A DNA stretch of 64,000 bases, taken from contig NZ_CAKVJA010000004.1 in NCBI RefSeq assembly GCF_934754925.1, forward strand, positions 1 to 64,000. The letters are read 5' to 3'. The position numbers were made by a program, and so were the translations under genes. Below the pieces are notes generated by a model. It made no database searches, was not told the origin of the DNA, and was given only the letters and a program-made list of their open reading frames with translations. Source of the DNA: an uncultured Clostridium sp. (GTDB taxonomy: Bacteria > Bacillota > Clostridia > Clostridiales > Clostridiaceae). This document shows, one piece after another, positions 25,248-34,900 of this stretch (within the stretch, counting starts at the first letter, position 1; each line of letters begins with the position of its first letter).

Positions 25248-27651
25248 TTGAAAGTAATTAAAAGGGACGGAAGTACAGTAGAGTTCGATAAAAGTAAAAT
25301 AAGAGAAGCTATAACTAAGTCTATGAAAAATGGTAGTGGAATACTTCTAGCTGATATTGCAAGATTAATAGCAAATGATGCTGAAAAGTATTTTAGCAAA
25401 CAAGATGAAATAGCAACTATTTATAAAATAGAAAGCTATGTATATGATAGATTAGTTCACTACGGACAAGCCGAAACTGCAAGAGCGTATGAAGGTTACA
25501 GAGCTGTACAGGAATTTAAGAGAAATACTAATACTACTGATGATAGCATATTAGAGTTACTAAGCAAGAGAAATGAAGATGTAATGAAGGAAAATTCAAA
25601 CAAGAATCCTGTAGTATCTGCAACTCAAAGAGATTTAATTGCAGGGGAAGTGTCTAAGGATATTGCTAGAAGAAAACTTATTCCAGCTCATATAGTTCAA
25701 GCACATGATGAAGGAGCAATTCATTGGCATGATATGGATTATACTATATCGCCTATGTTTAACTGTTGCTTAATAAACTTAGAAGATATGTTTACTAACG
25801 GAACAGTAATAAATGAAAAATTAGTTGAAGAGCCTAAGAGTTTTGGAACAGCATGTACAGTAGCAACACAAATAATTGCCCAAGTTTCATCTAATCAATA
25901 TGGTGGTCAAAGTATTACTATTAAGCATTTAGCTAAATACCTTAAGGTAACAGAAGATAAAGCATTTAAGCACTATATGGAAATGCTTAAGGATGAAGAA
26001 CTTGCTACTAAGTTAGCTAAAGACATTAAGATGAAAGAACTTAAAGATGGAGTTCAAACTATAAGATATCAATTATCTACGTTACAAACTACAAATGGAC
26101 AGGCACCATTTTCCACAATTTACCTAGAAATAGAAGAAGGTAATCCATATGAAGAAGAAATGGCAATGATCAGTGAGGAAATGATAAGACAAAGACTTGA
26201 AGGAATGAAAAACTATAAAGGTCAAGAAATTGGAGAAGCATTCCCTAAGTTAGTTTACTTACTTGATGAGCATAATTGTCTTGAAGGTGGTAAATATGAT
26301 TATATAACTAAGCTTGCAGCTAAATGTACAGCTAAGAGATTAGTACCAGATTATCAAAGTGCTAAGATAATGAGAGAAAATTATGAAGGGAATACTTTCC
26401 CACCAATGGGTTGTAGGTCACACTTAAGTCCTTGGAAGGATGCAGAAGGAAATTACAAATTTTATGGTAGATTTAATCAAGGAGTTGTATCGTTAAATTT
26501 ACCACAAATAGCTATAATAGCTGATAAAGATATGGAAATGTTCTGGGAAATGCTAGATCAAAGATTAGAACTTTGTAAAAATGCATTATTAACTAGACAT
26601 AGAATGTTACTTGGAGTAACTTCAGATTCAAGTCCGATACATTGGCAACATGGAGCAATAGCAAGACTTAAGAAAGGTGAAAAGATAGATGAGTTATTAA
26701 AGAATGGATACTCAACTCTTTCACTTGGATATGTTGGTATAGCAGAAATGGTTCAAGCAATGTTAGGAGTAACTCATACTTCAGAAGAAGGAGAAAAGTT
26801 TGCTTTAGAAGTAATGAATCATATGAAAGATAAATGTGATGAGTGGAAAAAGGAAACAGGCCTTGGATTTGGACTTTATGGAACTCCAGCAGAAAGTTTA
26901 ATTTATAGATTCTGTAGAATAGATAAAGCAAGATTTGGAGAAATTCAAAATGTAACTGATAGATTATATTATACAAATTCATATCATGTACATGTCTGTG
27001 AGGAAATTGATGCATTTAGTAAGCTAAAATTTGAATCACAATTCCATAGCATTAGTAATGGTGGATGTATTTCTTATATTGAAGTACCTGATATGAATAA
27101 AAATGTTGAAGCAGTTGAAGATATAATTAACTTTATATATCACAATATTCAATATGCTGAAATTAACACTAAATCTGATGTTTGTTATAAATGTGGATTT
27201 AATGGAGAAATGCAATTAGATAAGGAAAGCTTAACTTGGCACTGCCCATCATGTGGAAATGATGATGAAAGTGAATTACAAGTTATGAGAAGAACCTGTG
27301 GGTTAACTATATAGGCTCACATAAAATTACCGAAACTGCGGGAAACTCCTTAGAGCTTAATACTACCAATCTATTTAAGAAATTAAATAGTGGCTAAGAG
27401 TAATTGCTTAGGTATGGTAAAAAGGTATTTTGATTGGACAATCCGCAACCAAGATCCTAAGTCTATAGATAAGGATAAGGCTCAACGACTATAATGGTAA
27501 TGCATGTATTAGTTATGCAAAGGTATAGTCTACTCCGACCTTTAATTAGGTGTTAAAGTATTGGGAAACCAACGGTATTAAGGATATAGGAAGTTCATAC
27601 TGGAACAAAGGAAGAACAGCTGAAATTGGGGATAGAGTTCTTCATTTATAA
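25248..27651 (+). CDS. nrdD: Anaerobic (class III) ribonucleoside-triphosphate reductase, split by a group I intron; join(25248..27303,27584..27651)
   Basis: TTG start 25248 follows GGGAGTGG. An N-terminal ATP-cone (KVIKRDGSTVEFDKSKIRE) is followed by the glycyl-radical reductase barrel and a zinc site, CYKCGF...CPSCGN. The continuous frame stops at 27314, right after RRTCG. Removing bases 27304-27583 joins T27303 to AT and gives RRTCG-YIGSSYWNKGRTAEIGDR-VLHL, the family's conserved tail. The spliced protein has 707 residues, a normal NrdD length. The radical glycine would be Gly685, the last complete codon of exon 1. It reduces ribonucleotides to deoxyribonucleotides without oxygen, activated by the nrdG product encoded next. 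Unspliced message gives 688 residues without the tail, which should be inactive. Confidence 0.9.
27304..27583 (+). ncRNA. Group I self-splicing intron in nrdD
   Basis: P1: exon GTGGGT (27298-27303) pairs with GCTCAC (27315-27320), giving the required U.G at the 5' splice site. P10: ATATAG of exon 2 (27584-27589) pairs with CTATAT (27307-27312). P3: ATTACC (27326-27331)/GGTAAT (27496-27501). P4: TGCGGG (27337-27342)/TCCGCA (27442-27447). P7: GACTAT (27487-27492)/ATAGTC (27525-27530), within the canonical CTCAACGACTATA and AAGGTATAGTC. P8: GCAT (27502-27505)/ATGC (27515-27518). The last base is G27583. It is only 280 bases long and has no endonuclease gene. Confidence 0.93.
27584..27651 (+). 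CDS. nrdD: nrdD exon 2 (C-terminal tail)
   Basis: 68 bases complete the split tyrosine codon and encode IGSSYWNKGRTAEIGDR then VLHL and a stop. This is the tail that normally follows the glycyl-radical CGY motif in NrdD. It has no start codon or ribosome binding site of its own. Confidence 0.88.
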
Positions 27652-27682
27652 AAAAATGAGAGGATTACCTCTCATTTTTTGT
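27652..27682 (+). terminator. Terminator-like hairpin between nrdD and nrdG
   Basis: AAAAATGAGAGG/CCTCTCATTTTT with a four-base loop and T6. It lies directly before nrdG, so nrdG may depend on read-through or on a promoter inside this stretch. Confidence 0.8.
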
Positions 27683-27708
27683 ATAATAATTAATTGGAGG
27701 TATTTAGT

Positions 27709-28206
27709 GTGAAATATGCTAAAATTAGAAAATTAGATGTGACAAATGGACCTGGAGTGCGTACAACAATTTTTGTAAGTGGATGTACACATAATTGCGA
27801 AGGGTGTTTTAATAAAGAGCAACAAGATTTTAATTATGGAAATGACTTTACTAAAGAAACAGAGGATGAATTTATTGAGTTAACTAAAAGTAGACAAATA
27901 AAAGGGGTAAATATATTAGGTGGAGAGCCTATGCAACAAGTAATGGATGATACATTATTGAAGCTTTTAAAAAGAATAAAACTAGAAACCAATAAACCAA
28001 TATGGTTATGGTCAGGTTATACTTTTGAAGAAATAATTAATAATTCTAAAAGAGCGGAAATGCTAAGAGAAGTAGATGTATTGATAGATGGAAAATTTGA
28101 AGCTGATAAAAGAGACATAATGCTTAAATATAGAGGATCATCTAATCAAAGAGTTATAGATGTAAAAAAATCATTAGAACAAGGTACTATAATTGAAATA
28201 TTATAA
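27709..28206 (+). CDS. nrdG: Anaerobic ribonucleoside-triphosphate reductase activating protein
   Basis: This 165-residue radical-SAM enzyme has the iron-sulfur motif CTHNCEGC (Cys26, Cys30, Cys33) and NILGGEPMQQ for SAM binding. It uses SAM to place the radical on the glycine of NrdD. The GTG start at 27709 follows TTGGAGG; an in-frame TTG at 27694 overlaps that site and is rejected. A strong terminator comes after. Its partner nrdD carries the intron immediately upstream. Confidence 0.94.
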   Translation: MKYAKIRKLDVTNGPGVRTTIFVSGCTHNCEGCFNKEQQDFNYGNDFTKETEDEFIELTKSRQIKGVNILGGEPMQQVMDDTLLKLLKRIKLETNKPIWLWSGYTFEEIINNSKRAEMLREVDVLIDGKFEADKRDIMLKYRGSSNQRVIDVKKSLEQGTIIEIL

Positions 28207-28224
28207 AAATTTAATTAATAAAAT

Positions 28225-28283
28225 TATCACAATAACAGTAATTAGGAGAATTTTTTTTCTATAATGTTATTGTGATTTTTTTA
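28225..28283 (+). terminator. nrdG terminator
   Basis: ATCACAATAACA pairs with TGTTATTGTGAT (12 bp), followed by T7. Confidence 0.82.
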
Positions 28284-28378
28284 AATATATAAAAAATAGT
28301 GATTAAATATATTAAAAAAGATACAAATTAATTATACTAATAATATGGCAATTTTTATAAGGAAAGGAATAAAAGAAT

Positions 28379-29137
28379 ATGAGAAAGTTAAAAAGGTATA
28401 TATTGGTTCTAATTGTAATAATGAGTATGACATTAATATTAATTGGGTGTGGTGAGGTAAAGGTAAGTACTGACACTTCTATTAATATAGATGGAACTAG
28501 TGATACAAAAATAAGTGTATATTATGATGATACTATAAATAAATTAGTAAATAATGATTTGTTATCAAAGGTTATTAATGAAGTTAAAGATGAGGTTTCA
28601 GATAAAGTACATTTTGGAGAAATAGTTAAATCAAAAGAAGGAAACTTAAATATAGAAGAAGTTAATATATTAACTGATAAAGTGAAAATTAATGAAGTAT
28701 CTAATTTAAGTAGCGATTATTTTAGTATAATTGAAGACAAAGATAAGGGAATTTTCACTAATGAATACAGAATAACACTTAAACTTAATGAGAGTGTAAT
28801 AGATATTATTAGTGATTATATAAATAGCAATATAAATAATAATATTGGATTAGACTTAGGAGCTTTAATAAATAGAAATATAGGAAATTTAATAGGTAAT
28901 ATTCCAGTAGATGTATCAATATCTATGCCTGTTAAAATAGTAGATACAAATTCTAGTGAGGTAGTTAATAATGGTAAAACTATAAAGTACTCCTATACTA
29001 TAAATGATTTAAATGAAAGTAACAGTATAGTGATAGGGTTTAAAGTTCCTAATATACAAAATATAGCAATTGCTCTAGGGTTAATTATTTTAATAATAGT
29101 AATTATTATTATTTACATTAAAAGAAGAAAAAAGTAA
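28379..29137 (+). CDS. Membrane-anchored lipoprotein of unknown function
   Basis: This 252-residue protein has an N-terminal signal peptide with lipobox LIGC (Cys24) and, unusually, a C-terminal hydrophobic helix (about residues 228-246) followed by KRRKK. It would thus be tied to the membrane at both ends, with an Asn/Asp/Ile-rich extracellular domain between. The layout, including SVYY-like beta segments and a terminal helix, resembles LppM/DUF3153-type proteins. That is a tentative match; no enzyme motif is visible. It stands alone between nrdG and the hem operon. Confidence 0.65.
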   Translation: MRKLKRYILVLIVIMSMTLILIGCGEVKVSTDTSINIDGTSDTKISVYYDDTINKLVNNDLLSKVINEVKDEVSDKVHFGEIVKSKEGNLNIEEVNILTDKVKINEVSNLSSDYFSIIEDKDKGIFTNEYRITLKLNESVIDIISDYINSNINNNIGLDLGALINRNIGNLIGNIPVDVSISMPVKIVDTNSSEVVNNGKTIKYSYTINDLNESNSIVIGFKVPNIQNIAIALGLIILIIVIIIIYIKRRKK

Positions 29138-29695
29138 AAATTACTAATTAGAAGGATAGTTTTGAAAAAATATTCTAAGATATTTATAATATTTAATTAA
29201 GGCTTAGTATTACAGAAAATTATAAAAGGGGACTTAAAAACTGATTTCTATATTTAGATGAAATCAGTTTTTAATTTATTAATTTTTTTAAATTTAAATA
29301 TTTAAAATTTACAGTGCAACATAAATCTTTTAATAATAAATATATGGTAAAATAATATTTATAGTTATCTATATAGTAAGAAAACTATATTTTATTGTGA
29401 ATTATAAAAAGAAAAAAGTACAATTAAATAAAATTAAATAAAAACACTTAAAAATAATAGAAAATGTAATAAAATGTAGAAGGTTGTATTAAATGAATTT
29501 CTACAATATTATATATATAGTATATAAATTAAAAAAAACTATATTAATCATTAAAAATTTTAATTATATAAAAGTAATGATTAAAGCTGTATTTAGTATT
29601 ATAATGAAAAAGTTAAGGGAGGATACTTCCTTAATTTTTTTGTTAAGATAATTGAGAAAATATATAAAATCATATCTTAGAAGTGTGGTGATTAA
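29138..29695. other. AT-rich intergenic region before the hem operon
   Basis: It contains a terminator hairpin at 29238-29273. Near the right end there is a TATAAT box (29600-29605) with no good -35, and a small hairpin TTAAGGGA/TTCCTTAA (29613-29634) with a T-run at the predicted transcript start. I find no cobalamin riboswitch or T-box and no small gene. Confidence 0.5.
29238..29273 (+). terminator. Terminator downstream of the lipoprotein gene
   Basis: AAAACTGATTTC pairs with GAAATCAGTTTT, followed by a short T-run. Confidence 0.75.
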
Positions 29696-30898
29696 GTGTT
29701 AGGTCTTATAGGAATAAGAAAAAATGTTGATATAAATATAAGAGAAAGGTTAGCAATTTCATTAAGTAAGCAGCCTAAGGCAGTAAAAGAATTAAATAAA
29801 CTATATGAAGAAGTAGTAATAATAAGTACATGTAATAGAACTGAAATTTATATTTCAGGGTGTTTAGGAACTGAAAAAGAAATAAGAAGGATATTTGAAG
29901 TATTAGATTGGGATATTTCACTTTTAGAGTATACTTTTTATCTTCAAGGTATAAATGTAGCTAAACATTTATTAGAAGTAGTTTGTGGTTTTCATTCTAA
30001 GATATTAGGTGAAGATCAAATATTAGGCCAAGTAAAACTAGCATATGAATTAAGTTTAGAGCATAAAGCTATACATACAAAGCTTTTAAGGTTATTTGAA
30101 GAAGCAATAAGTTGTGGTAAAAAATTTAGAACAGAAAGTAAGTTATATGAGATACCAGTATCAGCATCATCTATTGCAGTAAATGAAGTTGAGGAATTTG
30201 GTGCAAGTAGTGTGATGGTATTAGGCTATGGAACAATAGGTAGTTTAGTAGTTAAATATGCATTAGGAAGTAAGTTTGAAAAAATATTTATTGTTGTAAG
30301 AAATAAAGATAAAGTACCAGATTTAAAAGATGACAGAGTTAATATCTTAGATTTTAATGAATATAGAGAAGTTATTAATGAGGTAGATGCAGTTATAAGT
30401 TGTACAGCAGCTCCTCATATTGTTATAAAAGATGATTATATAAATAAAGATGGAAGAAATATAATGCTAATAGACTTAGCGTTACCTAGGGATATTGATG
30501 AAACTTTATCTAAAAATAAAAGAGTAACTTTACTAGATATAGATACTATAAGTAAATTAGATGGAAATAATAAAAAATTAAGAAATGAAAAAATGAATGA
30601 ATATAAATTTTTAGTTAATGAATATTTAAATGAATACAGAGATTGGTTAAATATTAGAGAAGTTACATATTATATACATGAAATGAAGAATACAGGAAAT
30701 AGTGTTGTTGAAAGTAGAGCTAAGTCTTTTGAACACAAATGTAAAGATAAAAGAGATATTGACTTAGCAACAACTTTAATAAAAAGCACCTCAGATTACT
30801 ATATAAATAGAGCTATAAAATTATTAAAGGAAGAAAAATTAAAAGGACGTGAAGAGGAATGCCTAAATATTCTAAAGCAAATCTTCATGGAGAATTAA
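29696..30898 (+). CDS. hemA: Glutamyl-tRNA reductase
   Basis: This 400-residue enzyme has the N-terminal catalytic domain with Cys in STCNRTEIY, the GEDQILGQVKLAYE signature, a Rossmann domain (VLGYGTIGSLV) and a C-terminal dimerisation helix region. It reduces glutamate carried on tRNA-Glu to glutamate-1-semialdehyde using NADPH, the first committed step of the C5 tetrapyrrole route. The start is GTG 29696, after GTGTGGTG. The next gene begins 40 bases before its stop, so the two are translationally linked. First gene of the hem operon. Confidence 0.93.
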   Translation: MLGLIGIRKNVDINIRERLAISLSKQPKAVKELNKLYEEVVIISTCNRTEIYISGCLGTEKEIRRIFEVLDWDISLLEYTFYLQGINVAKHLLEVVCGFHSKILGEDQILGQVKLAYELSLEHKAIHTKLLRLFEEAISCGKKFRTESKLYEIPVSASSIAVNEVEEFGASSVMVLGYGTIGSLVVKYALGSKFEKIFIVVRNKDKVPDLKDDRVNILDFNEYREVINEVDAVISCTAAPHIVIKDDYINKDGRNIMLIDLALPRDIDETLSKNKRVTLLDIDTISKLDGNNKKLRNEKMNEYKFLVNEYLNEYRDWLNIREVTYYIHEMKNTGNSVVESRAKSFEHKCKDKRDIDLATTLIKSTSDYYINRAIKLLKEEKLKGREEECLNILKQIFMEN

Positions 30899-31539
30899 GT
30901 TATGCACCTATAACACTTCTAGGGGAAAAGCTTAAAATAGGAGTAATAGGGGCAGGACGAGGTGCATTAATTAAAGTAAGAAACTTCTATAACAAAGGTA
31001 GTAAAATAGAAGTTTTAGCATTGGATTTTTTAGAAGATTTTTATAAATTTAATGGGGATAAAGTAAAGCTAATAAAGGGAAATTATAATAAGGAGTTTAT
31101 ATTAGATAAGCATTTAATAATAATTGCAATTGATGATGAGAATGTAATTAGTAAGATAAAAGATGATTGTGAAGAATTATATAAAATTTATATAAATTCA
31201 TCAAAATTTAGGGATGGAATGGGGGTAGTACCTGTTACAAGAGAAAGTAAGTTTATTACTGTAGCAGTTAATACTAAAGTTGGAAATCCTAGAGGATCAG
31301 TAATGGTTGCAGAATCTATTACTAAGTCTTTGCAAGGGTTTGATGAATATATAAAATTAACAGGAGAAATAAGAAATTCTCTATTTTTAGATAAAGAAAT
31401 TAAGGAGGATTTATTAAAATTTATAAATTCTAGTGATTGTAAGTTCTTTTATGATAAAAATAAAATTTTTGAAGTGTTTAAATTATTTTATGATGAAGAT
31501 ATAGTTAGTAAGATAAAATCCTTAAGGAAGGAAGAGTAG
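30859..31539 (+). CDS. Precorrin-2 dehydrogenase / siroheme synthase-like NAD-binding protein
   Basis: This 226-residue protein has a Rossmann motif [17 protein letters not shown] and resembles the N-terminal half of CysG (Met8p type), including the [17 protein letters not shown] region. Family members oxidise precorrin-2 to sirohydrochlorin with NAD and may insert a metal. Its ATG follows GAAGAGG and lies inside hemA (40-base overlap). Position among hemA-hemC-cobA/hemD suits a role in siroheme or cobalamin synthesis. A chelatase function is possible but cbiK is also present downstream. Confidence 0.85.
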   Translation: MPKYSKANLHGELSYAPITLLGEKLKIGVIGAGRGALIKVRNFYNKGSKIEVLALDFLEDFYKFNGDKVKLIKGNYNKEFILDKHLIIIAIDDENVISKIKDDCEELYKIYINSSKFRDGMGVVPVTRESKFITVAVNTKVGNPRGSVMVAESITKSLQGFDEYIKLTGEIRNSLFLDKEIKEDLLKFINSSDCKFFYDKNKIFEVFKLFYDEDIVSKIKSLRKEE

Positions 31540-31544
31540 TATAT

Positions 31545-32417
31545 ATGGAATTAATTTTAGCAACTAGAAAAAGTTTATTAGCTCAAACTCAGACTGAAAC
31601 AGTTATGAAGCTATTAAAAAATAAAGTTAATATGGATAGTAAAAAGTTATTAGTGGTAACTGAGGGAGATAAGAGATTAGATGTAACATTAGATAAGATT
31701 GGCGGCAAGGGTCTATTTACAAAGGATATAGAGATAGCTTTACTAGAGGGCAAGGCACATGCGGCTGTACATTCAATGAAAGATGTTCCCTATGAAATGG
31801 GAGAAGAATTTGAATTAGTAGCAATGCCAGAGAGAGAAGATGTAAGAGATGTACTTGTCTGTCAAAATGGTGAAAAACTAAGTGATTTAAGAAAAGGAGC
31901 AATAATAGGAACAAGTAGTATAAGAAGAGCAGCTCAATTAAAGGCTCTAAGAAATGATATAAATATTGTTCCTATTAGAGGAAATGTTGGTACAAGGCTT
32001 GAAAAGATGAAAAGTGAAGGTATGGATGGAATTATATTAGCCGCTGCAGGGTTAAAAAGATTAGGTATGGATGACATAATTAGTGATTACTTAAATCCAG
32101 AAATATTTGTTCCAGCAGTATCTCAAGGAGCTTTAGGAATAGAATGTTTAAAAAACAGCGAATATAATAATTACTTTAAAAGTTTGGATGATAAAAATGT
32201 AAGAATTACTGTAGAAGCTGAAAGAAGTTTTATGAGAGAATTAAATGGTGGATGTCATAGTTTAATTGGAGCATATGCTAGACTTCAAGAAAATGATATA
32301 TATATAATAGGGACTTATGAAGTTAATGGTATAATAGTTAAAAAGGATATCTTAGGAAATAAAGATGAATACGTTGAATTAGGGAAAAAGTTAGCTCAAA
32401 AGATAGTGAGAGCTTAA
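31545..32417 (+). CDS. hemC: Hydroxymethylbilane synthase (porphobilinogen deaminase)
   Basis: The protein has 290 residues and all expected motifs: [14 protein letters not shown] at the start, [29 protein letters not shown], and the dipyrromethane-attachment Cys in NGGCHSLIG. It links four porphobilinogen units into hydroxymethylbilane. It lies six bases after the preceding gene with GGAAGGAAG as ribosome binding site. Third gene of the operon. Confidence 0.95.
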   Translation: MELILATRKSLLAQTQTETVMKLLKNKVNMDSKKLLVVTEGDKRLDVTLDKIGGKGLFTKDIEIALLEGKAHAAVHSMKDVPYEMGEEFELVAMPEREDVRDVLVCQNGEKLSDLRKGAIIGTSSIRRAAQLKALRNDINIVPIRGNVGTRLEKMKSEGMDGIILAAAGLKRLGMDDIISDYLNPEIFVPAVSQGALGIECLKNSEYNNYFKSLDDKNVRITVEAERSFMRELNGGCHSLIGAYARLQENDIYIIGTYEVNGIIVKKDILGNKDEYVELGKKLAQKIVRA

Positions 32418-32456
32418 AAAAGCATATAACCAGTATGAAGAAGGTAGGCGTTAATT

Positions 32457-33935
32457 ATGAATGGGAAAGCATATATAATAGGAACTGGACCTGGAGATGA
32501 AGAATTACTAACTGTTAAAGCTGTTAAAATATTGTCAAAGTGTACAGCAGTACTTTATGATAGATTAGTTTCTAATAATATTTTAAATTATTTAAATGAA
32601 GATTGTTTAGTATATTATTGTGGAAAAGAGCCAGGAGCTCATTATAAAACACAAGAAGAAATAAATCATATGTTAGTTAATCTTGTTAAGGAAGGACATA
32701 TAGTGGGAAGAGTAAAAGGGGGAGATCCATATGTCTTTGGAAGAGGTGGAGAAGAAGTATTATCACTTGTTGAAGAAAACTTAGACTTCGAGGTAATACC
32801 AGGAGTGACTTCTCCAATATCTGTTTTAAATTATGCAGGTATTCCAATAACTCAAAGAGCCATAGCACAAAGTTTTCATATTGTAACAGGAATGACAAGT
32901 GCAAGTGAAAAAATAAATTGGGAAGCCTTAGCAAAAGAAAATGGAACTCTTGTTTTTATGATGGGTCTTGAAAACATAGAGAGAATAGTAAATAACTTAA
33001 TTAGTAATGGCAAAGAACCAGCAACACCAGCAGCTGTTGTAATGAGAGGCACTTCATCTAAACAAAGAAAGGTGATTGGTACCTTAGAAAATATTTCTGA
33101 AAAAGCAAGAAAGGCTAATCTTAAATCACCTTGTATAATTGTTGTGGGAGAAGTTGTAAATTTAAATGAAAAGTTATCTTGGTATGAAAAGAAGCCACTA
33201 TTTGGAACGAATATATGTATAACTAGATCAAGAGAACAAAGTTCAAGTTTAAAGAGTTCTTTAAAGGATCTAGGTGCAGAGGTAACAGAAATAAATTCAA
33301 TAAAAATTAAACCAACTAAAGAAAACTTAAAGCCATATTTAGAGAAACTTTCAAATTATGATCATATCCTTTTAACATCAGTAAATGGAGTAAATAATTT
33401 CTTTGATTATTTGATAGAAGAAAATTATGATATTAGAAATTTAAAAGCTAAATTTTCTGTAATTGGAAAAGCTACTAAAAAAGCATTAGTTAAAAGAGGA
33501 ATAGTTCCCTTTGTAATGGCAAGGGAGTTTGTTGGAGAAGGATTATTTAAAGTTTTAGCTCCTCATTTAGTTAAAGGAGAAAAAGTATTAATTCCTTGTT
33601 CATCAAGTAGCAGAAGTTATTTAGTTGATGAAATAAGTAAATTAGGCTTAGAGGTAGATAGAGTTAATACATACGATACTGTATGTGGAATATTAAGAAA
33701 TAAAAAGGTCTTTGATGAAGTGGATTATGTATTATTTACAAGTCCAAGTACAGTAACTAATATGATTGATATGTTAGGTTTAGAAGAAATAATGAAAAAG
33801 AAGATTATTGCAATAGGACCTCAAACAGCAAAATCAATAAGAGAAAAGGGAATGGAATGTCTTATGTGTAAGAAACATTCTGAAGAGGGATTTCTTAAGG
33901 AAATAATAGAATTTAAGGAGGCAGAAAATGTTTAG
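32457..33935 (+). CDS. cobA: Fused uroporphyrinogen-III C-methyltransferase / uroporphyrinogen-III synthase
   Basis: This 492-residue fusion begins with a SUMT/CobA methylase domain (residues 1 to about 240): IGTGPGDEELLTVKA, GRVKGGDPYVFGRGGEE and VIPGVTS. The rest is a HemD domain (about 245-490) with ICITRSREQSSSLKSSLKDL and VNGVNNFFDYL. The HemD half closes the ring to uroporphyrinogen III and the CobA half methylates it with SAM to precorrin-2. Such fusion is common in clostridia and commits flux to siroheme/cobalamin rather than protoheme. It overlaps hemB by 8 bases. Confidence 0.94.
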   Translation: MNGKAYIIGTGPGDEELLTVKAVKILSKCTAVLYDRLVSNNILNYLNEDCLVYYCGKEPGAHYKTQEEINHMLVNLVKEGHIVGRVKGGDPYVFGRGGEEVLSLVEENLDFEVIPGVTSPISVLNYAGIPITQRAIAQSFHIVTGMTSASEKINWEALAKENGTLVFMMGLENIERIVNNLISNGKEPATPAAVVMRGTSSKQRKVIGTLENISEKARKANLKSPCIIVVGEVVNLNEKLSWYEKKPLFGTNICITRSREQSSSLKSSLKDLGAEVTEINSIKIKPTKENLKPYLEKLSNYDHILLTSVNGVNNFFDYLIEENYDIRNLKAKFSVIGKATKKALVKRGIVPFVMAREFVGEGLFKVLAPHLVKGEKVLIPCSSSSRSYLVDEISKLGLEVDRVNTYDTVCGILRNKKVFDEVDYVLFTSPSTVTNMIDMLGLEEIMKKKIIAIGPQTAKSIREKGMECLMCKKHSEEGFLKEIIEFKEAENV

Positions 33936-34899
33936 AAGAGGTAGAAGATTAAGAACAAATTCTGTAATAAGAAGTTTAGTAAGAGAGAATTCTTTAAGTG
34001 TAAATGATTTTATTTATCCTGTTTTCGTAGTTGAAGGAAATGATATAAAAAGAGAAATCAGTTCTCTAAAGGGAAATTATCACTGGTCTATTGATAGATT
34101 AGGAGAATTAGTTGAGGAATTAAACGAAACTAAAGTTAGTTCTGTAATATTATTTGGAGTTCCTGAGCATAAGGACTGCGTAGGAAGTGAAGCTTATAGT
34201 GAAAATGGAATAGTTCAAAAGGCTATAAGAAAGCTAAGAGAATTAAGTAAAGATTTATATATAATTACTGATGTATGTATGTGTGAATATACAGATCATG
34301 GACATTGTGGAATATTAAATAAGGATAATGTAAATAATGATAAGACTTTAGTATATTTAGGAGAAATAGCTTTATCACATGCTAAGGCAGGAGCGGATAT
34401 GGTTGCTCCTTCAGATATGATGGATGGTAGAATAGCATATATAAGAAATGTTTTAGATAAAAATGGATATGAAAACTTACCTATAATGAGTTATGCCGCT
34501 AAATATTCATCAGCTTTTTATGGACCATTTAGAGAAGCAGCAGGTTCTGCTCCAAGTTTCGGTGATAGAAAGGGATATCAAATGGATCCAGCAAATTCTA
34601 GAGAAGCAATGGCAGAAATAGAAGCTGATTTAAATGAAGGTGCAGATATAATAATGGTTAAACCTGCAATGTCTTATCTTGATATAGTAAGAGAAGCTAG
34701 AGATAAAATAAATGCTCCTATATGTGTTTATAATGTTAGTGGTGAATATGCAATGGTAAAAAATGCAGGAGAAGCAGGTCTTATAAATGAAAGATTAGTA
34801 GCTTTAGAAATGCTTTTATCAATGAAAAGAGCTGGAGCTAAAATGATAATAACTTATTATGCATTAGAGGCAGCAAGATGGCTTAAGGAGGAAGAGTAA
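33928..34899 (+). CDS. hemB: Delta-aminolevulinic acid dehydratase (porphobilinogen synthase)
   Basis: This 323-residue enzyme has metal-binding cysteines in [12 protein letters not shown], the Schiff-base lysine regions [14 protein letters not shown] and [10 protein letters not shown], and [20 protein letters not shown]. It condenses two 5-aminolevulinate molecules to porphobilinogen. The cysteine-rich site suggests the zinc-dependent class. It starts 8 bases inside the previous gene and ends two bases before hemL, so the operon is tightly packed. Confidence 0.95.
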   Translation: MFRRGRRLRTNSVIRSLVRENSLSVNDFIYPVFVVEGNDIKREISSLKGNYHWSIDRLGELVEELNETKVSSVILFGVPEHKDCVGSEAYSENGIVQKAIRKLRELSKDLYIITDVCMCEYTDHGHCGILNKDNVNNDKTLVYLGEIALSHAKAGADMVAPSDMMDGRIAYIRNVLDKNGYENLPIMSYAAKYSSAFYGPFREAAGSAPSFGDRKGYQMDPANSREAMAEIEADLNEGADIIMVKPAMSYLDIVREARDKINAPICVYNVSGEYAMVKNAGEAGLINERLVALEMLLSMKRAGAKMIITYYALEAARWLKEEE

Positions 34900-34900
34900 T

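Noticed and set aside
25248..27314. nrdD as a simple truncated or frameshifted pseudogene
   Set aside because: The missing tail is present intact 280 bases later, and the intervening sequence has the paired elements and splice-site features of a group I intron.
27304..27583. Riboswitch or group II intron in the nrdD interruption
   Set aside because: The CTCAACGACTATA and AAGGTATAGTC pair, the U.G at P1 and the final G define group I; there is no domain V/VI or GUGYG start.
29600..29695. T-box or cobalamin riboswitch upstream of hemA
   Set aside because: The predicted leader is under 100 bases with one small hairpin; no T-box AGGGTGGNACCGCG-like motif and no B12-box were found.
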